This document shows positions 11,196 through 23,259 of a DNA stretch of 64,000 nucleotides, piece after piece. Position 1 is the stretch's first letter. Every line of letters begins with the position of its first letter. The DNA lies in assembly GCF_022682495.2 (NCBI RefSeq), contig NC_071391.1:111521195-111585194 (forward strand), read 5' to 3'. The notes under the pieces were generated by a model. It was not told the origin of the DNA. It made no database searches and saw nothing but the letters and a program-made list of their open reading frames with translations. This DNA is from Desmodus rotundus (taxonomy: Eukaryota > Chordata > Mammalia > Chiroptera > Phyllostomidae). Both the position numbers and the translations under genes were made by a program.

Positions 11196-11343
11196 CACAT
11201 ACACATGCACATGTACATAATTCATATGGAATAGTGACACAAAGAAAATTAAATGTAGTATTTCTTTTCTGATGTGGCCACCTAAGGATCTGCCTTCTAG
11301 GCCAATGGAGAGGCCAAGCTTAAAAGCCCTGAAACACCAATCC

Positions 11344-11867
11344 AAAAGAACCTATGCACCCCAATGTTCACAGCAGCACAATTTACAATAGCCAAGTACT
11401 GGAAGCAACCGAAGTGCCCATCAGCAAATGAGTGGATCAAAAAACTATGGTACATTTACACGATGGAATTCTATGCAGCAGAGAGAAAGAAGGAGCTTAT
11501 ACCTTTTGCCACAGCATGGATGGAACTGGAGAGCATTATGCTAAGTGAAATAAGCCAGACGGTAAGGGACAAATACCATATGATCTCACCTTTAACTGGA
11601 ACATAATAAATAGAAGAAAAAAGCAAACAAAATATAACCAGAGACATTGAAGTTAAGAACAATCTAACAATGGTCAGGGGGGAGTGGGGAGGGGACAGTG
11701 AGGAGAAGGGATTACAGGAAGTACTATAAAAGACACATGGACCAAATTAAGGGGGAGGGTGGAAGGGAGGAGGGAGGTGGGTTCAACTGGGGTGGGGTGG
11801 AGGGATGGGGAGAAAAGGCACACAACTGTAATTGAATAACAATAAAAAATTAAAATTATTTTTAAAA
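11344..11867 (+). mobile_element. 5'-truncated LINE-1, ORF2 end and 3' UTR
   Basis: 11364-11606 encodes the last ~80 residues of the L1 ORF2 protein: 'TIAKYWKQPKCPS', 'WIKKLWYIYTMEFY' and 'YHMIS' are the hallmark motifs. It ends in a frame consistent with the normal ORF2 stop region. A G-rich polypurine 3' UTR follows (11675-11810) and an AATAAA-type A-rich tail (11838-11867). All enzymatic domains (endonuclease, reverse transcriptase) are missing, so this is a dead 5'-truncated copy. I found no clear target-site duplication for it. The VES SINE sits directly in its tail. Confidence 0.9.
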
Positions 11868-11881
11868 AAGTCAACTGTGAT

Positions 11882-12056
11882 GGCCCTGGCCAGGTGGCTC
11901 AGTTGGTGAGTGTCATCCCGGTACACGAAGGGTGGGGGCTCTATCTCCAGTCAGGACACAAACGGGAAGCAACCGGTGAATGCGTGGATAGGTGGAGCAA
12001 AGGATAGATGTTTATTTCCCCCCCTTCCCCTCTCTCTCTAAACTCAGTAAAAAGTA
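11882..12056 (+). mobile_element. VES SINE inserted in the L1 tail
   Basis: Starts with 'ggccctggccaggtggctca', the tRNA-derived head of bat VES elements. An A box (TGGCTCAGTTGG) is kept while the B box is degraded. The body ends in a pyrimidine-rich 'ccccttcccctctctctct' block and an A-rich tail. Flanked by 14-bp repeats at 11868-11881 and 12057-12070 (11 of 14 identical). Confidence 0.88.
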
Positions 12057-12149
12057 AATTCAACTGCTATATATTCCAACAGCCACACCACAGAGGCTTC
12101 TGGGCTGCCGTGACGATGACGGAGATGCCGGCACTACCCAGGCTCTTAC

Positions 12150-12300
12150 CTGTCCCCTGTGATGGAATGGCTGAAATTTACCCTATCTCACAAATGAGGA
12201 AACACAGGCTTCGAGGGTGCAGATAACTTGCCATCACCATACAGATGGTGTATGGTATAGTCAGGATTGGAACCCAGGCAGCTCATGCTCTCCACTTTCA
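12150..12300 (-). repeat. MIR remnant
   Basis: 'ctcacaaatgaggaaacaca', then 'agataacttgccatcacc' and 'ggattggaacccaggcagct' follow antisense MIR. Confidence 0.6.
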
Positions 12301-12849
12301 CGAAACAAAACGCTGCTTCTCACCTGCCAGCGTCTAGTGCTCTGGGTGATAGAGGCGCCAGTTGACTGAAAGGAAAACTGAGAAGGTCTGCTCTGCTCTT
12401 GACTCTGAGGAGGGAGGCAGTCATCGGCTCCCTCAGTAAGTCTGACGTGACTTCCCTCCAACCACATAGGGTTGTTTGGAGAAACGACTTGGGTGACTAC
12501 GTGCTCAGTGTAACAGAACACGGCGTGCTTTCAGCACACAGAGAGGGTCGAACCTGAATCCGACCCAGCTTCAAAAACAACTTCAGAATGTCATTGCATG
12601 CTCTGCATTTTCCACTTACCACCACTCATCTCAAAGTGCTTTCGGGTGGGCACCCACTGCGTTTCACTTTTGACGTGGTTTTGGTTGAAGTACCACTTTC
12701 AAAAATGTTAAAAAGAATGAATATCAAAAAAGGTACCTTAAACATCCCTACTATCACAGGTAGGGAAAAGGACATTAACGATTGTTTAGTTACTTATTTG
12801 TATTATTAACATTCTTAGATCAAGCACAGTAGAGAGACTCTATATCCAT

Positions 12850-13090
12850 TCAATTTGCAGCTTCCATTTATCAAGGCCCTACTATGTGTCAAAGTTATTT
12901 TTATTCTCACAGGCACTTTGTGAGTTAAATATTATCACTTTCCCTTTTATAGACGAAGGATACTGAGGCTCCAGAAGATTAAATGACTTGCCCAAGGTCA
13001 TAAAGCTTGTTCAGAACCAGAGGTGGAGCTTGAACTTGGTTCTATCTAAATTCAAGGCCTTCAGTGTCTTTCTACCACATCAAGCTGCTT
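12850..13090 (-). repeat. MIR, well preserved
   Basis: Nearly the whole core is readable in antisense: 'ggccctactatgtgtcaa', 'tttatagacgaaggatactg', 'gacttgcccaaggtcataaa' and 'agaggtggagcttgaact'. Best-preserved MIR in the window. Confidence 0.78.
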
Positions 13091-14769
13091 CAGTGAGATG
13101 CTAGAAAATTAGGGCAGTGAGCAAGCTTGAGACAAATGAGGATTTGAATGAAAACAGGAAGTATGACTCTCATGCTTGGACCCTGTAGGTTTCAGAGCAC
13201 CTTACTCCAAAACACGCTGCTTATACTTAGGACAAGGGTGAGGGACTCAGAGTTTCAGGCCCTGACTGGGAGCAGGGGCCAGTGCCGGGCTTGATTTTCC
13301 TGGGGAATCATGGTCTTGAGTTTTAGAAGACAGACAGCTCACAGTGGAAAAAGAAGCAGGTTTTGTGAGCCACGAAACCGCACATACCACTCTGGGCCTG
13401 GAGCGGACAGTCAGGAAAAGCAGACACAGGCCTGCACCCACCCCGAGTAGCTTCTACCTCCGGGCAGTAATATCCAATCTGTGTTCCATTTTTTATGGGT
13501 GCTCATTTCTGTGAACTCGGGGTTAAAAAGAATATCTGCTATGTTCTAGATTAAACAAATCCTTAAATGCAGCATGTGGGCAGAGGTACTTCTTCCAGGA
13601 GCAGCCTGGGTTACTTCTCTGCTTCCATCTATTGAACTGCCTTTAATTCTTCTCCATCTTCTTCTTCCCATCTCAGCAGAGGGAGGAGGGGAGTGGAATG
13701 GAAGAGTGCATGCTGTTGGTGAGCAGGGATATCACCAGGCCTGGGCTTCCAGGAGGTGACAGCAATGGGTTTACATTTCTGACTTATCTGTGAGTCGAAC
13801 TCACTGGTGCACGTCTTCTGAGCATAGCCCCTCTCCTCTGACTAGCAGCCATATGCCCCTCTCAAGTTCTGTAGACTAAGGTGTCATTCTCAATCCAGAT
13901 GCATTTCCTAAAGTGCACGCTGGCAGAGATGTCATGTAAATGAAGTATAGATCAGTGGAAGGGTAACTTGTAAATGTGACAGGGTGTAGAAGATGGAAAG
14001 GATGGTTTGTAAAGAAAGATGTGGGAAATCAGGGGTTGATTATGGGAAAACAGGGACCAGAATGATAAACGAGTGCCATCAGCCCTTTTTTCTTTTAATA
14101 TTGAAGTAAGGAGAAGAACTTTGATCAATGCCCCCATCACTGATTAATTCTTCTCTCCCTTTTCAAAACAAAACTAACTTGCTAAATGAAGTGGCAGAAA
14201 AAACAAATACAATAACAACAATAAAACCCCAGCCTTCCTTGGGCGTCTCTTTGAGGAGAGTTTTCAAACAGAGGCCCTGTCAGTCCCACTTTTATGAACA
14301 GATAAAAATTCTGTGATAATTAACAAAATCCACCTGCATTAATATGTAGAAACTGCTGCAAACCCAAATTAAAATGAATGTATTGACTCTACATGCACTA
14401 TTATGGGGAATTCTTCATCATAGGACAAATCTAATCTTTAGTACAGCTTAAGTAGGAACTGAGATTTTGGAGTAATGAGTTTGTTTGTTTTATAGAATGA
14501 TGACCTGATTTAAGACATCCTGATGTAGGTTGTCCCCATCTTAAAAAGAGCCATGCTCCAAAAAGTTTCTGTGCAATAATATTTTCTCTCAGAAACGTGG
14601 CATAAATGTGGGTAGGAAGCAATAGCTGTGCAGTACTAGTAATTAAGCAAACCCAAAGCAATTAAGATAGGAAATATATTTTTTTAATTCTCTTAAAAAT
14701 AGGGAGTTTAAGGGAACAGAGAGAGAGAGTATTCATTTTGAGATTGTTACCAGTTGTAGTTCCTCCTCC
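13091..14769. other. Single-copy stretch
   Basis: No repeat family recognised in about 1.7 kb. There is one GA-rich patch at 14721-14729. Open frames are all under 80 codons. Confidence 0.45.
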
Positions 14770-15090
14770 CCTCACTCATCCCAGACTCACCAGCTTTCTT
14801 GATGGTCCTTGAAGGCTCCATGCTTGTTCTTGCCACTGGGTCTTATTCATCATTCAGGAGCACATTTCCAAGAGATTTTTCAATATCTACATCCCTCTGA
14901 TTTTCAAGGCCTCGTGGCCCTCCCTGTGAGTATCTGAGAGATCCCCCCCTACTCCAGTCAGCATCTGTATTATCACCCTGGGTCACTGTCTTCACAGTTT
15001 GTATGAATGATTGTATTATTTACTTCACACTTGACTTACTTGTTTACTATCTGGTCCCTCTATTCATACATAAATCATGTGCAAAAAAGA
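14770..15090 (+). repeat. L2 3' region remnant (uncertain)
   Basis: Pyrimidine-rich text with 'attatcaccctgggtcactg' and 'gacttacttgtttactatct' in the order of the L2 3' region. Very diverged. Confidence 0.35.
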
Positions 15091-15619
15091 GATGTTGTCT
15101 TCTTTATAGTGCTGATTTTTCAATTCTTATTATTTTTTTTTACTGTTGAGAGAACCCTGAAGGGATTGTTGTTTAGACAGATGCTTTCCAAAGATTCTTT
15201 ATTTTTATGGCTTTCTTATTTACTCTAATATAATTTCTAAATTTCTATAATTCTTTAATTCCAAACTGATGGCTATCCATTTGATAAAAGAAAACCAGGC
15301 TGAGAACCATTCTCCTGACATTTATTGATCAACTAAAATGACTTGGCTCCTCAGAAATAGAATAGTAGTGGTCAAGGATGGAAAGAGAGAGGTGGAGAAA
15401 AGTAGGTTAAAAATGTCTGTGCAAGTATCAACAAAAAAGGGAGTATAATGTTTTCTCAACTAATCACACATCTAGTAAAAGGCATAAAAATGGAGATCAG
15501 TGGGTAGAAGCAGAGTCTCTCCAAAGGAAGGCTCTGCAGATGACAAACTAAACGACTGCCACAGGCCTCCAAGGAGCTCCACTGACAAAGTGCAGAGTTG
15601 CTGCTCAAAATGTATTCTA

Positions 15620-15792
15620 GCCCCGTCGGGTGGCTTCAGATGGTGGGAGCATCATCCCATACACCGAAAGTTTGCGGGTTCAATCTTTGGTCAGGACACA
15701 TACCTATTGCTCTCATATCCATGTATTTCTCCCTCTCTCTCATCCTCTCTCTCTCTCTAGAATCAATAAACATAGTCTTGGATAAGGATTAA
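15620..15792 (+). mobile_element. VES SINE
   Basis: tRNA-like head with a degraded A box, B box 'ggttcaatctt', the family phrase 'ggtcaggacacatacct', a CT-rich tract and an A-rich tail. Direct repeats at 15607-15619 and 15793-15805 (11 of 13 identical) mark the target duplication. Confidence 0.88.
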
Positions 15793-15923
15793 AAAATGCA
15801 TTGTATATTAAGTCGGAAAAACTATGCTAAAGAGAAGCAAAGAGCAATGAGAATAACATTTATTGAAAATCTATCATGAGCCAGGAACTTTGCTGTTTTT
15901 TAATTAATTCTTATGGTAATCTT

Positions 15924-16148
15924 TTTTTTCTCATCCTCATCAGATAACATTTTTAATTGCTTTTTAAAGAGAGGATGGAAAAGATAGAAACATCGATGGG
16001 AGAGAGAAGCATCGATTGGTTGCCTCCCATATGCACCCAGACTGGGGATTGAACTGACAACCTACATATGTGCCCTGACCAGGAATCAGACCTTTGACCT
16101 TTCAGTTACAGGATGATGCTCCAACCAACTGAGTTACACTGGCCAGGA
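15924..16148 (-). mobile_element. VES SINE, antisense, inside a MIR
   Basis: Minus-strand reading begins 'cctggccagtgtaactcagt' and carries the family phrase 'ctgaccaggaatc' (complement) and a GA-rich body; the tail is the T-run at 15922-15929. Flanking 19-bp repeats at 15905-15923 and 16149-16167 match at 16 of 19 positions. The A-box region is diverged (TAACTCAGTTGG). Confidence 0.9.
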
Positions 16149-16237
16149 TAATTCTTACAATAATCTTTTAAAGTTCAAATTATATTATCCTTATTTTCCC
16201 AGCTGAGGAAACTAAAACTCAAAGTTAAATAATTTAT

Positions 16238-16460
16238 TTATTTTTTGTTTTTAAATATTTCGTATTTATTTATTTTTGAACAGAGGGGAAGAGAGGGAGA
16301 AAGAGAGGGAGAGAAACATCAATGTGTGGTTGCCTCTCATGCATCCCCCCCCACTGGGGACCTGGTCTGCAACCCAGGTATGTGCCCTGACTGGGAATCG
16401 AACCAGGAACTCCTTGGTTCACAGGCTGGTGCTCAATCCACTGAGCCACACCAGCCTGGG
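16238..16460 (-). mobile_element. VES SINE, antisense, well preserved
   Basis: Minus-strand head has A box TGGCTCAGTGGA and an intact B box GGTTCGATTCC, then 'cagtcagggcacatacctg' and a GA-rich body. Target duplications at 16219-16237 and 16461-16479 are 19 bp with a single mismatch, so this is among the younger insertions. Shares the 'attgagcacc' subfamily marker with the copy at 39237. Confidence 0.95.
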
Positions 16461-16549
16461 CTCAAGGTTAAATAATTTAAACGAGAAAACAACTCTGAGT
16501 TTTGGATCCAGTTTTGAACCAAAGTTTGTCCAGGATTATTTTTTTTTCC

Positions 16550-19540
16550 TATGACATTTCTCCAGAAAGAACACATATTAGCTGGATGTTTAAACACTTA
16601 ACAGGAACATAAAAATTTATGAAACAAATGAAGAGTAAGTTTGAGTAACTATTGTTTAAAAAAAACTTTTGCTTGATAAAATTGGTGTAAAATATAATAA
16701 CTAGTTATTCCGGGGTCTGTAGTAGTGGTTTTGATTACTTACAGAAAGGCTTTGCACTGTGGCTGTGCTCTCCAACTGTCTTTTGTAATAACTGTCAGAG
16801 TCAGAAGTTTGGAAATAAGCAGATTCTGTTAGTAAGTTCCAGGTACCACATCCCTGTCCTTTGCTATTTTCATGACAAGTGAACAAATAAAACAGCTGAA
16901 AAATTACATCCACAGGACCCAAAGTAGGAAAAAGAAAAGATCTAACAGAAAATTTTCCTGCATTAACTTACTGCTTCCAGAACTATAGGTCGGTCTGATT
17001 TTGATGCCCCATGTCCTACCCACGGCTGGCATGCTGCCCTCTTATAGACAGAGTCTAGATGGGTCAATGAAGAAGAAAGGAAGTGACTTCTCTTCCCCTC
17101 TCTCTTTCCACAGGAATTGTACTATCTGGTGTAAGAGGCAGAAGCAAACAAGTGATAGATCAAACCTAAAAAAGTAGCTATGGACATTTTATTTGATCTC
17201 CTCTAAATCTAAAAATGTGTGCTTAGAAATGAAGCTCCCTGGATTTCAGTTTTCTGAGCTCTGTTTTATTTTTCCTGTTTACTTAGTTGTATATCATTTA
17301 TTCTTATGCTTTACCCTGCAAAATAAGTGCAACTCAAGCTCTTTCAAAGAAACCAGGATCTAAGCGAATATATCATTTTGACAGTGGAAAATGACAAAAC
17401 ATCTTTCAGAATCTCTCCATACTTGGCTGATAAATGAGCCACATCAACTACAAATTCTAATACCGAGCAAAGACTAGTGAAAACAAGTGAGCCCATTCAA
17501 ATTACAGCAAGGAAGACAGCCAGGGTGTTTGACGGTTAGATAAGAAAAAAGATTGATTCTTTGTTGATTTGTAAAGAATGAGTGAAATGGAAAATGCGTT
17601 ACACTGCAACTTAAAGCTTCTGCTAATTACTTATTTACCAAAGCACTGCTACAAAACAACGACCATGCAGCCTTTATTTCTAAATTAATTTCTAATTGCT
17701 TGTTGTTTTTTTTTTCTAAAACAGGCAGTGTGAAAACTTTAAATTCATAGGAATTAACAAAGCATACATATAATGCACATAAAACCAATTCAAGCTACCC
17801 CCATTTGCTCTTAACATTTTATTTTTACCTAAAATAATCTTTCAAATAACTTGTAATGATTTTTATATAATTATAGTGAGGTCTTAAAATATAAATGTAA
17901 ATATGATAGTACAAATTAGTTTTTAAAGTTTAATTATAAAATTGATAAAATAATCAGAAATCTCAGTAATAACCCCTGTAATTTTAGAGGGAATGAATCA
18001 CTAGAAGCACAATTTTTGCAATTACAGGGCTTTGGGGCTAAAAATACTTACATCAATGAGGTAGGCACTGACGTTTCTAATCAGTATTATATCCCTCTTG
18101 CTTTCCTGGGCATTACACAAAATAGATGAAGCTATGACCAGTTCTGGTATAAGGAATATCAGTAAAATAATAATTTCATTTTAGGACCAAGGCGGTGTGA
18201 ATCCTCTATGGGATTCTCCTGGCTCACTTTATCTGCCGGAGGAATGTGAAAGCCAAGGGTTTTCGAGACGGTGGTATCACCATGTTGAATGAGCCTGGTA
18301 GAAAAACTACCTAGGGAGACTCCAGTATCTGCAGAGATTTTTTTTTTAAGGAAGAAATAAGCTTCTGTCATTAATCCTTCAAGATTTCGTGTGTTTGTTA
18401 TTGCTACACAACCTCTTCCCTCCTTTATAACTGCTGTTGTGCATTTACAGCTTTGCTATCAATTTATTTTCAGACATGGGGCCCACCTTGGTGAGCTACC
18501 TAGATTTCTAAAAGTTGCAGATAAAATAAGTTCAAGTAAACTGAATAAAAATGTCCTATTTGTCTGTCATATTTGAAATGCTTTCTCCTGATTTCTGATA
18601 CAGCTTCAGTTTATAATAACAAATAAATCCTAGTATTTTATCTTACTCCATGGAAGATATTTCATTGTAGTTTTTTAGAATAGAAATTCTTTATTGTGTC
18701 AAATGGCCATAAAAAGGCTGTATAGAATAGTAAGACTCACTGGGTCTAAAAGACCAGGAAATTATGAAGGAAAAAAAAGAAAATACAAATCTAAGAAAAC
18801 ACAAGTAATTTCTCCCTTAAAAATTGGAAGGTGCACAGTAAGACTGAAGTCCTGGACACTCAGAGATGGAGGAGGCCTCGGGGGTTATCAAGCGTCTCAT
18901 CTCCAGCTGCAGATGAAGACAGGCAGGCTCAGGTTAATTTATACAACTTCGGCAGTTTCCTAGTTAGGTTCCTACTGAGGAAAGGGATTTGCCTTTCCAT
19001 TGTCGATCAGCATCTGCCCAACCTCCCTTGTTTGTATGAGTCGCCAGTAATTACTATTTGATACCTAGTCTGGAACTTATGAGTGCGTGGGGCCTCAAAC
19101 CATGTTATCTGACTTTATCTCAGGTTTTTTCAAATACTCATAATCATTTTTTCTCTTCTAGTTTCATTTCTTCCTTTTGTCTTGTCATACTTCAGTTTCA
19201 TTATTAACCCACTTTAAATGTTTGCTGTAATAAGGTAGTAATAAATAAATTAACCAATAAAATTAAATAATTTCAAAGGCCCCTTCCAATTCTGACATAT
19301 TTTTTTTTTTAGGAAATAAGGGAGCTAAATATTTTATGTATTAAGTGTAACTATAATTTCCTTGCTCAATTACATGAGTCCCTGCGAAGCAAGTGGTCAA
19401 TCAGCAAGTATTCCGTCTCCTCGTGAGGACACCATGAGGAGCTGACATTCCAAATCCCAAAATATTCACTCATCAAACCCTTTCTAGAAGGCCTTACTTT
19501 CATCCAAGATACATCCCTTGGTGCTATATCAAAAAATAGT
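16550..19540. other. Repeat-poor AT-rich stretch, about 3 kb
   Basis: No transposon recognised. 17560-18060 is AT-rich with many TAAT cores and short conserved-looking words, which is compatible with non-coding regulatory DNA but is not proof. A 70-codon minus frame at 18159-18371 shows no recognisable domain. Confidence 0.4.
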
Positions 19541-19549
19541 CAATAATGA

Positions 19550-19800
19550 ATGAGTGAGAAGAATCTAGAGACAGATTCCCTGGGTTCAAAATGATGAGCT
19601 CTGCCATTTACAAAATCCTTGACCTTGAGTAAACTACTTCACCTCTGTAAGCATCAGTTTCCTCGTGTGTCAAAGGAACATAATGATAGAGTATTCCTAT
19701 TTGGGAAACATCAGTATTAAAAGAGATAATAGACAAACTATTTAGAATGGTGCCTGGCACTGCCCAATAAATGTTAGCATTTTCTTGTTGGTAGATGATT
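19550..19800 (+). repeat. MIR remnant
   Basis: Sense MIR order: 'gattccctgggttcaaaatg', 'catttacaaaatccttgacc', 'tcagtttcctcgtgtgtcaa', 'aatggtgcctggcactgccc', 'aataaatgtta'. Nearly full length. Confidence 0.7.
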
Positions 19801-21015
19801 ATGAGGCACCATGAAAAGATGATAGGAGTAAGTGACAACAAAATTAATAGCTTCTTTCAACAGGAAAAACCTAGAGGCATTTCTCCAACTGCTCACCAGT
19901 AGCTGTCAACTTTTACAGCACTTGTTATCCACTGAGCAGGAAAGACCTGGGAGCAAATACCGGATTTGAAGCTAACTCTTGTCTTCCCTAACATCCCACT
20001 TCAGCTTAACTAGACTGGTATCAAATTGCCTGTTGTTGCTGAGCCAAATCATAAAAGGCACCTAGTTATTAAGGCTTGGATGCTTGAGGTTCAGACCTAT
20101 TAGTAGGGGCCAGGGGGCACTGTCCCTTGGTGATAGTCATCATGAGATAGAACCCCCTGCCAGAGAATGATGTTACCCTCCTAACACAGGTTGGATGCAA
20201 ACTTCTGACTACCAGAGATGATTAGGTGAGCTAGGCTCAAATCGCTGATGAAGCACCAAACCCCATCAGAGGAAATGGGAAGGTTAACGTATCCCTAAGA
20301 GTCAAGGATGCCGGGCTCCTTCCCCACAGCTCTGACTCAAGACACCTATGCAAGGTATGCATATGGCCAAAATGTATGATCTGTCCCCCTTAGCATCACC
20401 ATTGAGGAATAAATACAAATAAGTCCCCTGCAACAACAGAAAATCCTTTTCTTCCAGAAAAAAAGGCCCAATGGTATGAACCATATCCTACCCGACCTTC
20501 AGTGTAGACTTGTCCATATGGAACACAGAATCCAAGGAGACAACGCATTTTTTGTTTGGAGCCTGAGTCATTACTTCCTCACACTATTATTTCAGCTGAG
20601 GATACCCTGCACTAACTCCTTCACCCCTCTGCCGTCACCCAAGGCTGAGCGCCGCCTACCTAGGTACCCAGTAAAGACCTGTAGATGAATTGAATGGGGC
20701 TGGGAAAGATACTGTTCCTTCTGGCTAGATAAGTTTCACATCGTAAAGTGGCAAAGCTTACTGAGTCGGAAAGCATAGAAAATTCAAAGGAAAAAGAAAA
20801 GAAAAATAATGTAGGAAGCTGCTAGTAATTTTAAGATTTTTGAAAAAGGGGGTATATTGTTGTTCACAAGAAAAAAAATATTGAACTTTTTTTCCTAATA
20901 GCTGTATGTTCATAACATCCTGAGTAGTGATGCACATAGTTAAAAATAGTTTTAACATTAGAACAAAAATATTTTCTACAAATATAGAATGAGTCCAAAT
21001 CAAAGTTTCTAGTTA
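19801..21015. other. No recognised feature
   Basis: 20095-20690 has an LTR-like composition (GC-rich patches followed by an 'cagtaaagacctg' stretch), but I cannot assign it to a family. The remainder is single-copy. Confidence 0.35.
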
Positions 21016-21024
21016 ACACGGTAA

Positions 21025-21240
21025 AAATAGGCAACCTCAGATGGGCACTATTGACTGTTTGGGCTGAGCAATTTTGATTGTGGGGTTTCCTCCACTCTGA
21101 AGGGTATTTGGCAGCATCCCTGGTCTCGAACCACTAGATTCAAGGAGCAACCCTCCCCTCAGTTTTCAAAACCAAAAATTGCTAAAATTGCTTCCAGACA
21201 TTGCTAAATATCCTTGGGGTACAATACCATCTCTAGGTCT
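21025..21240 (-). mobile_element. MER5A-like hAT-Charlie element
   Basis: 'gggcactattgactgtttgg', 'gtatttggcagcatccct', 'gtctcgaaccactagattca', and 'cattgctaaatatccttggg' are the antisense MER5A order. This is an ancient non-autonomous hAT with no coding capacity. Confidence 0.7.
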
Positions 21241-21284
21241 AGAATATAATTCCATCACTCATAGCAAAGAAGAGCAAGAAGTGG

Positions 21285-21310
21285 AGTGTGTGTGTGTGTG
21301 TGTGTGTGTG
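21285..21310. repeat. (GT)n microsatellite
   Basis: Twelve to thirteen uninterrupted GT dinucleotides followed by 'gaatgcatgcatg'. Likely polymorphic. Confidence 0.85.
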
Positions 21311-21589
21311 AATGCATGCATGTTACTCATGCATTTATAGGTTCAAATGAACCATGAGAACAAGTCACACAACTGGAAATTTGGTCAGAGTGCAAGGTGG
21401 CGAGCCACTGTACCTAGTGCATCACAGAACTATAAGGCTTTGTGCTCTTTCCTTCAAGAGGGTGGGGTGATCGTTTTCCGTGTGCCCTTACAGTCCCCAA
21501 GGGCAGGCAAACACCTTCCCACAAGTGAGCACCATCACCACACGGGGACGAGCTGGCTCTCTTGCACTGTGCTTTTTCCCTTTTTGAAA

Positions 21590-21725
21590 CAATTTACTAA
21601 ACCTCTCAGAACTTTACTACCTATGAACCGGGGCTAACATACCTCCCAGGCTCATTGTGAGGTTGAAATGTAACGACATAATAGTGGCTGATACAAAAGC
21701 ACTTGATAAATGCTTATAAAATGTA
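21590..21725 (+). repeat. MIR fragment
   Basis: 'aaacctctcagaactttact', 'acatacctcccaggctcatt' and 'gtgaggttgaaatg' resemble the 3' half of sense MIR. Confidence 0.5.
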
Positions 21726-22484
21726 AGGGGGATCAATGGTAATAGAAAAAATATAATAAAAAGGAAAATTATCTCCAATTTTACATAAGAGTAAAGGAGT
21801 ATAGAAATCCAAAATAAAATAAAATAAAAGACACAAAGAACAAAATAATAAAAGCATTCATCCACTGGCAAAGCAACTTTTGAACTTGTGCCAAAGAAAA
21901 GGCCGGGAGGCACTTGTGCTGCTGGAGAGAGAGAGGCCCTCTTGAGTGGAAAGACACAATGGACTCACATCTCAGCATGGCGGTGGGGGCCCTGCGGCAC
22001 CGAGTCGTGCTCGTGCGGCTATGATTCACCTCGGGTACAGGAGTCTGTGGCTTAATTCTTGTTCAGCCACCATTCACCTCCTGTTCAACTGGCCTGAATT
22101 TATCCTCACAGCTTAGTGAAGAGCAGCAAGCAAAAAGCTTTGTTATACCAGAGATAGGCATTAATTATATTTATGTGGAATTGTTACAGAAACATGCTCC
22201 CAGTTGAGAACGGCTCACAAAGTTTTGCTCTCATCCATCTGAAGAGTGAACGATGATGTAGTGACCCACGGTGATTCCAGTTATGAAGAAACAGCTGAAG
22301 ACCAGGCTCCAGGGGAATGATGCTAGGGCTATAGTCCCAAGTCCAGGTCTATTCCAAACTCATCGTGCAACCTCAGGCGAGGCACTTCTTATTAATTCCT
22401 TTACTTCAGGTGATTAATGTGTGCTGTCCACCTCATGAAGGGTGTGGTGGGGACAGAAAATAAGACATCTCTTCAACCCTCTTC
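21726..22484. other. Single-copy stretch
   Basis: Nothing firm. An AAAAT repeat lies at 21812-21829. A weak MIR-like patch lies at 22340-22420. Confidence 0.4.
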
Positions 22485-22880
22485 CTCATTCAGTCTGCTC
22501 CAAGCACACTGGCCTCCTAGCCGGCCCTGAACTCACTGGGCCCCAGGGCCTTCGCACCTGCTACTCCCTTTGCCTTGCCTGATGCTCCTTCTTCCAGATA
22601 TCTGCTTAAAAAGCCATTCCAGTGACACCTTTGGAGCTGCCCGATGTTAAATGTCAACCTGATGATACCTCACGTGCTTAGTTTGACTCCTTCCCAGCTC
22701 AACTTCCCCGTAGGATTTTTACCATGTAACATTGTAGATGTTTTACCTCTTTATATTTTTATCATCTATTTCCCACACTAAAAAAGAAACTCCCTAACAG
22801 TAGGAACTTCTGTCCATTTGTTCAGCTTTTAACTAAAAGAATGACTGATACACAGTAGGTCTTCAATTAAAATCTGCTTA
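22485..22880 (+). repeat. L2 3' end, well preserved
   Basis: 'ctccaagcacactggcctcc', 'ccagggccttcgcacctgct', 'cttccagatatctgctt' and the terminal 'gatacacagtaggtcttcaa' follow the L2 3' region closely. Confidence 0.72.
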
Positions 22881-23259
22881 AAATATATATGTGAATGTGA
22901 GTCTAATGGCATTAAGCAGAAAAAAAATCATAACTTCCTCCAAGTTCAAACTCTCCTTTGGCTATGAATTTGCTGAGAAATAATGCTGAAGGCTGAAGTT
23001 CAGCATTTTATTTAAGTGGGTGGGGGAAGTTCAAGATTTGGTTCTACAGAGGCAAGAAATTATTTTGTCAGCAGAAATAGCCACGGTCCAGCAATATGGT
23101 CAAGTTCTATGTCTTAAGTCACAAAAGAAGCAGTGCCTAAAATAAGAATGTGCTGATTTTTCCCTCTAAACTCTATGAATTCCACATGAATCTACTTGTT
23201 TCTATGGGGCAATCAGCATTTATATTTATCTTCTTCACGCAACAATCAGGCTCTGTCTT

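Larger units (their letters stand above)
15845..16540 (-). repeat. MIR split by two VES SINEs
   Basis: Three pieces read in antisense MIR order: 15845-15923 ('catttattgaaaatctatca', 'catgagccaggaactttgc'), 16149-16237 ('ttattttcccagctgaggaa', 'actaaaactcaaagttaa') and 16461-16540 ('ctcaaggttaaataattt'). The pieces are contiguous in the consensus once both SINEs and one copy of each target duplication are removed. Confidence 0.65.

Noticed and set aside
18159..18371. 70-codon minus frame as possible exon
   Set aside because: Some protein-like composition, but no recognisable family, and flanking splice signals are not distinguishable from chance.
20095..20690. ERV LTR
   Set aside because: LTR-like composition only; no readable TG...CA ends or known family order.
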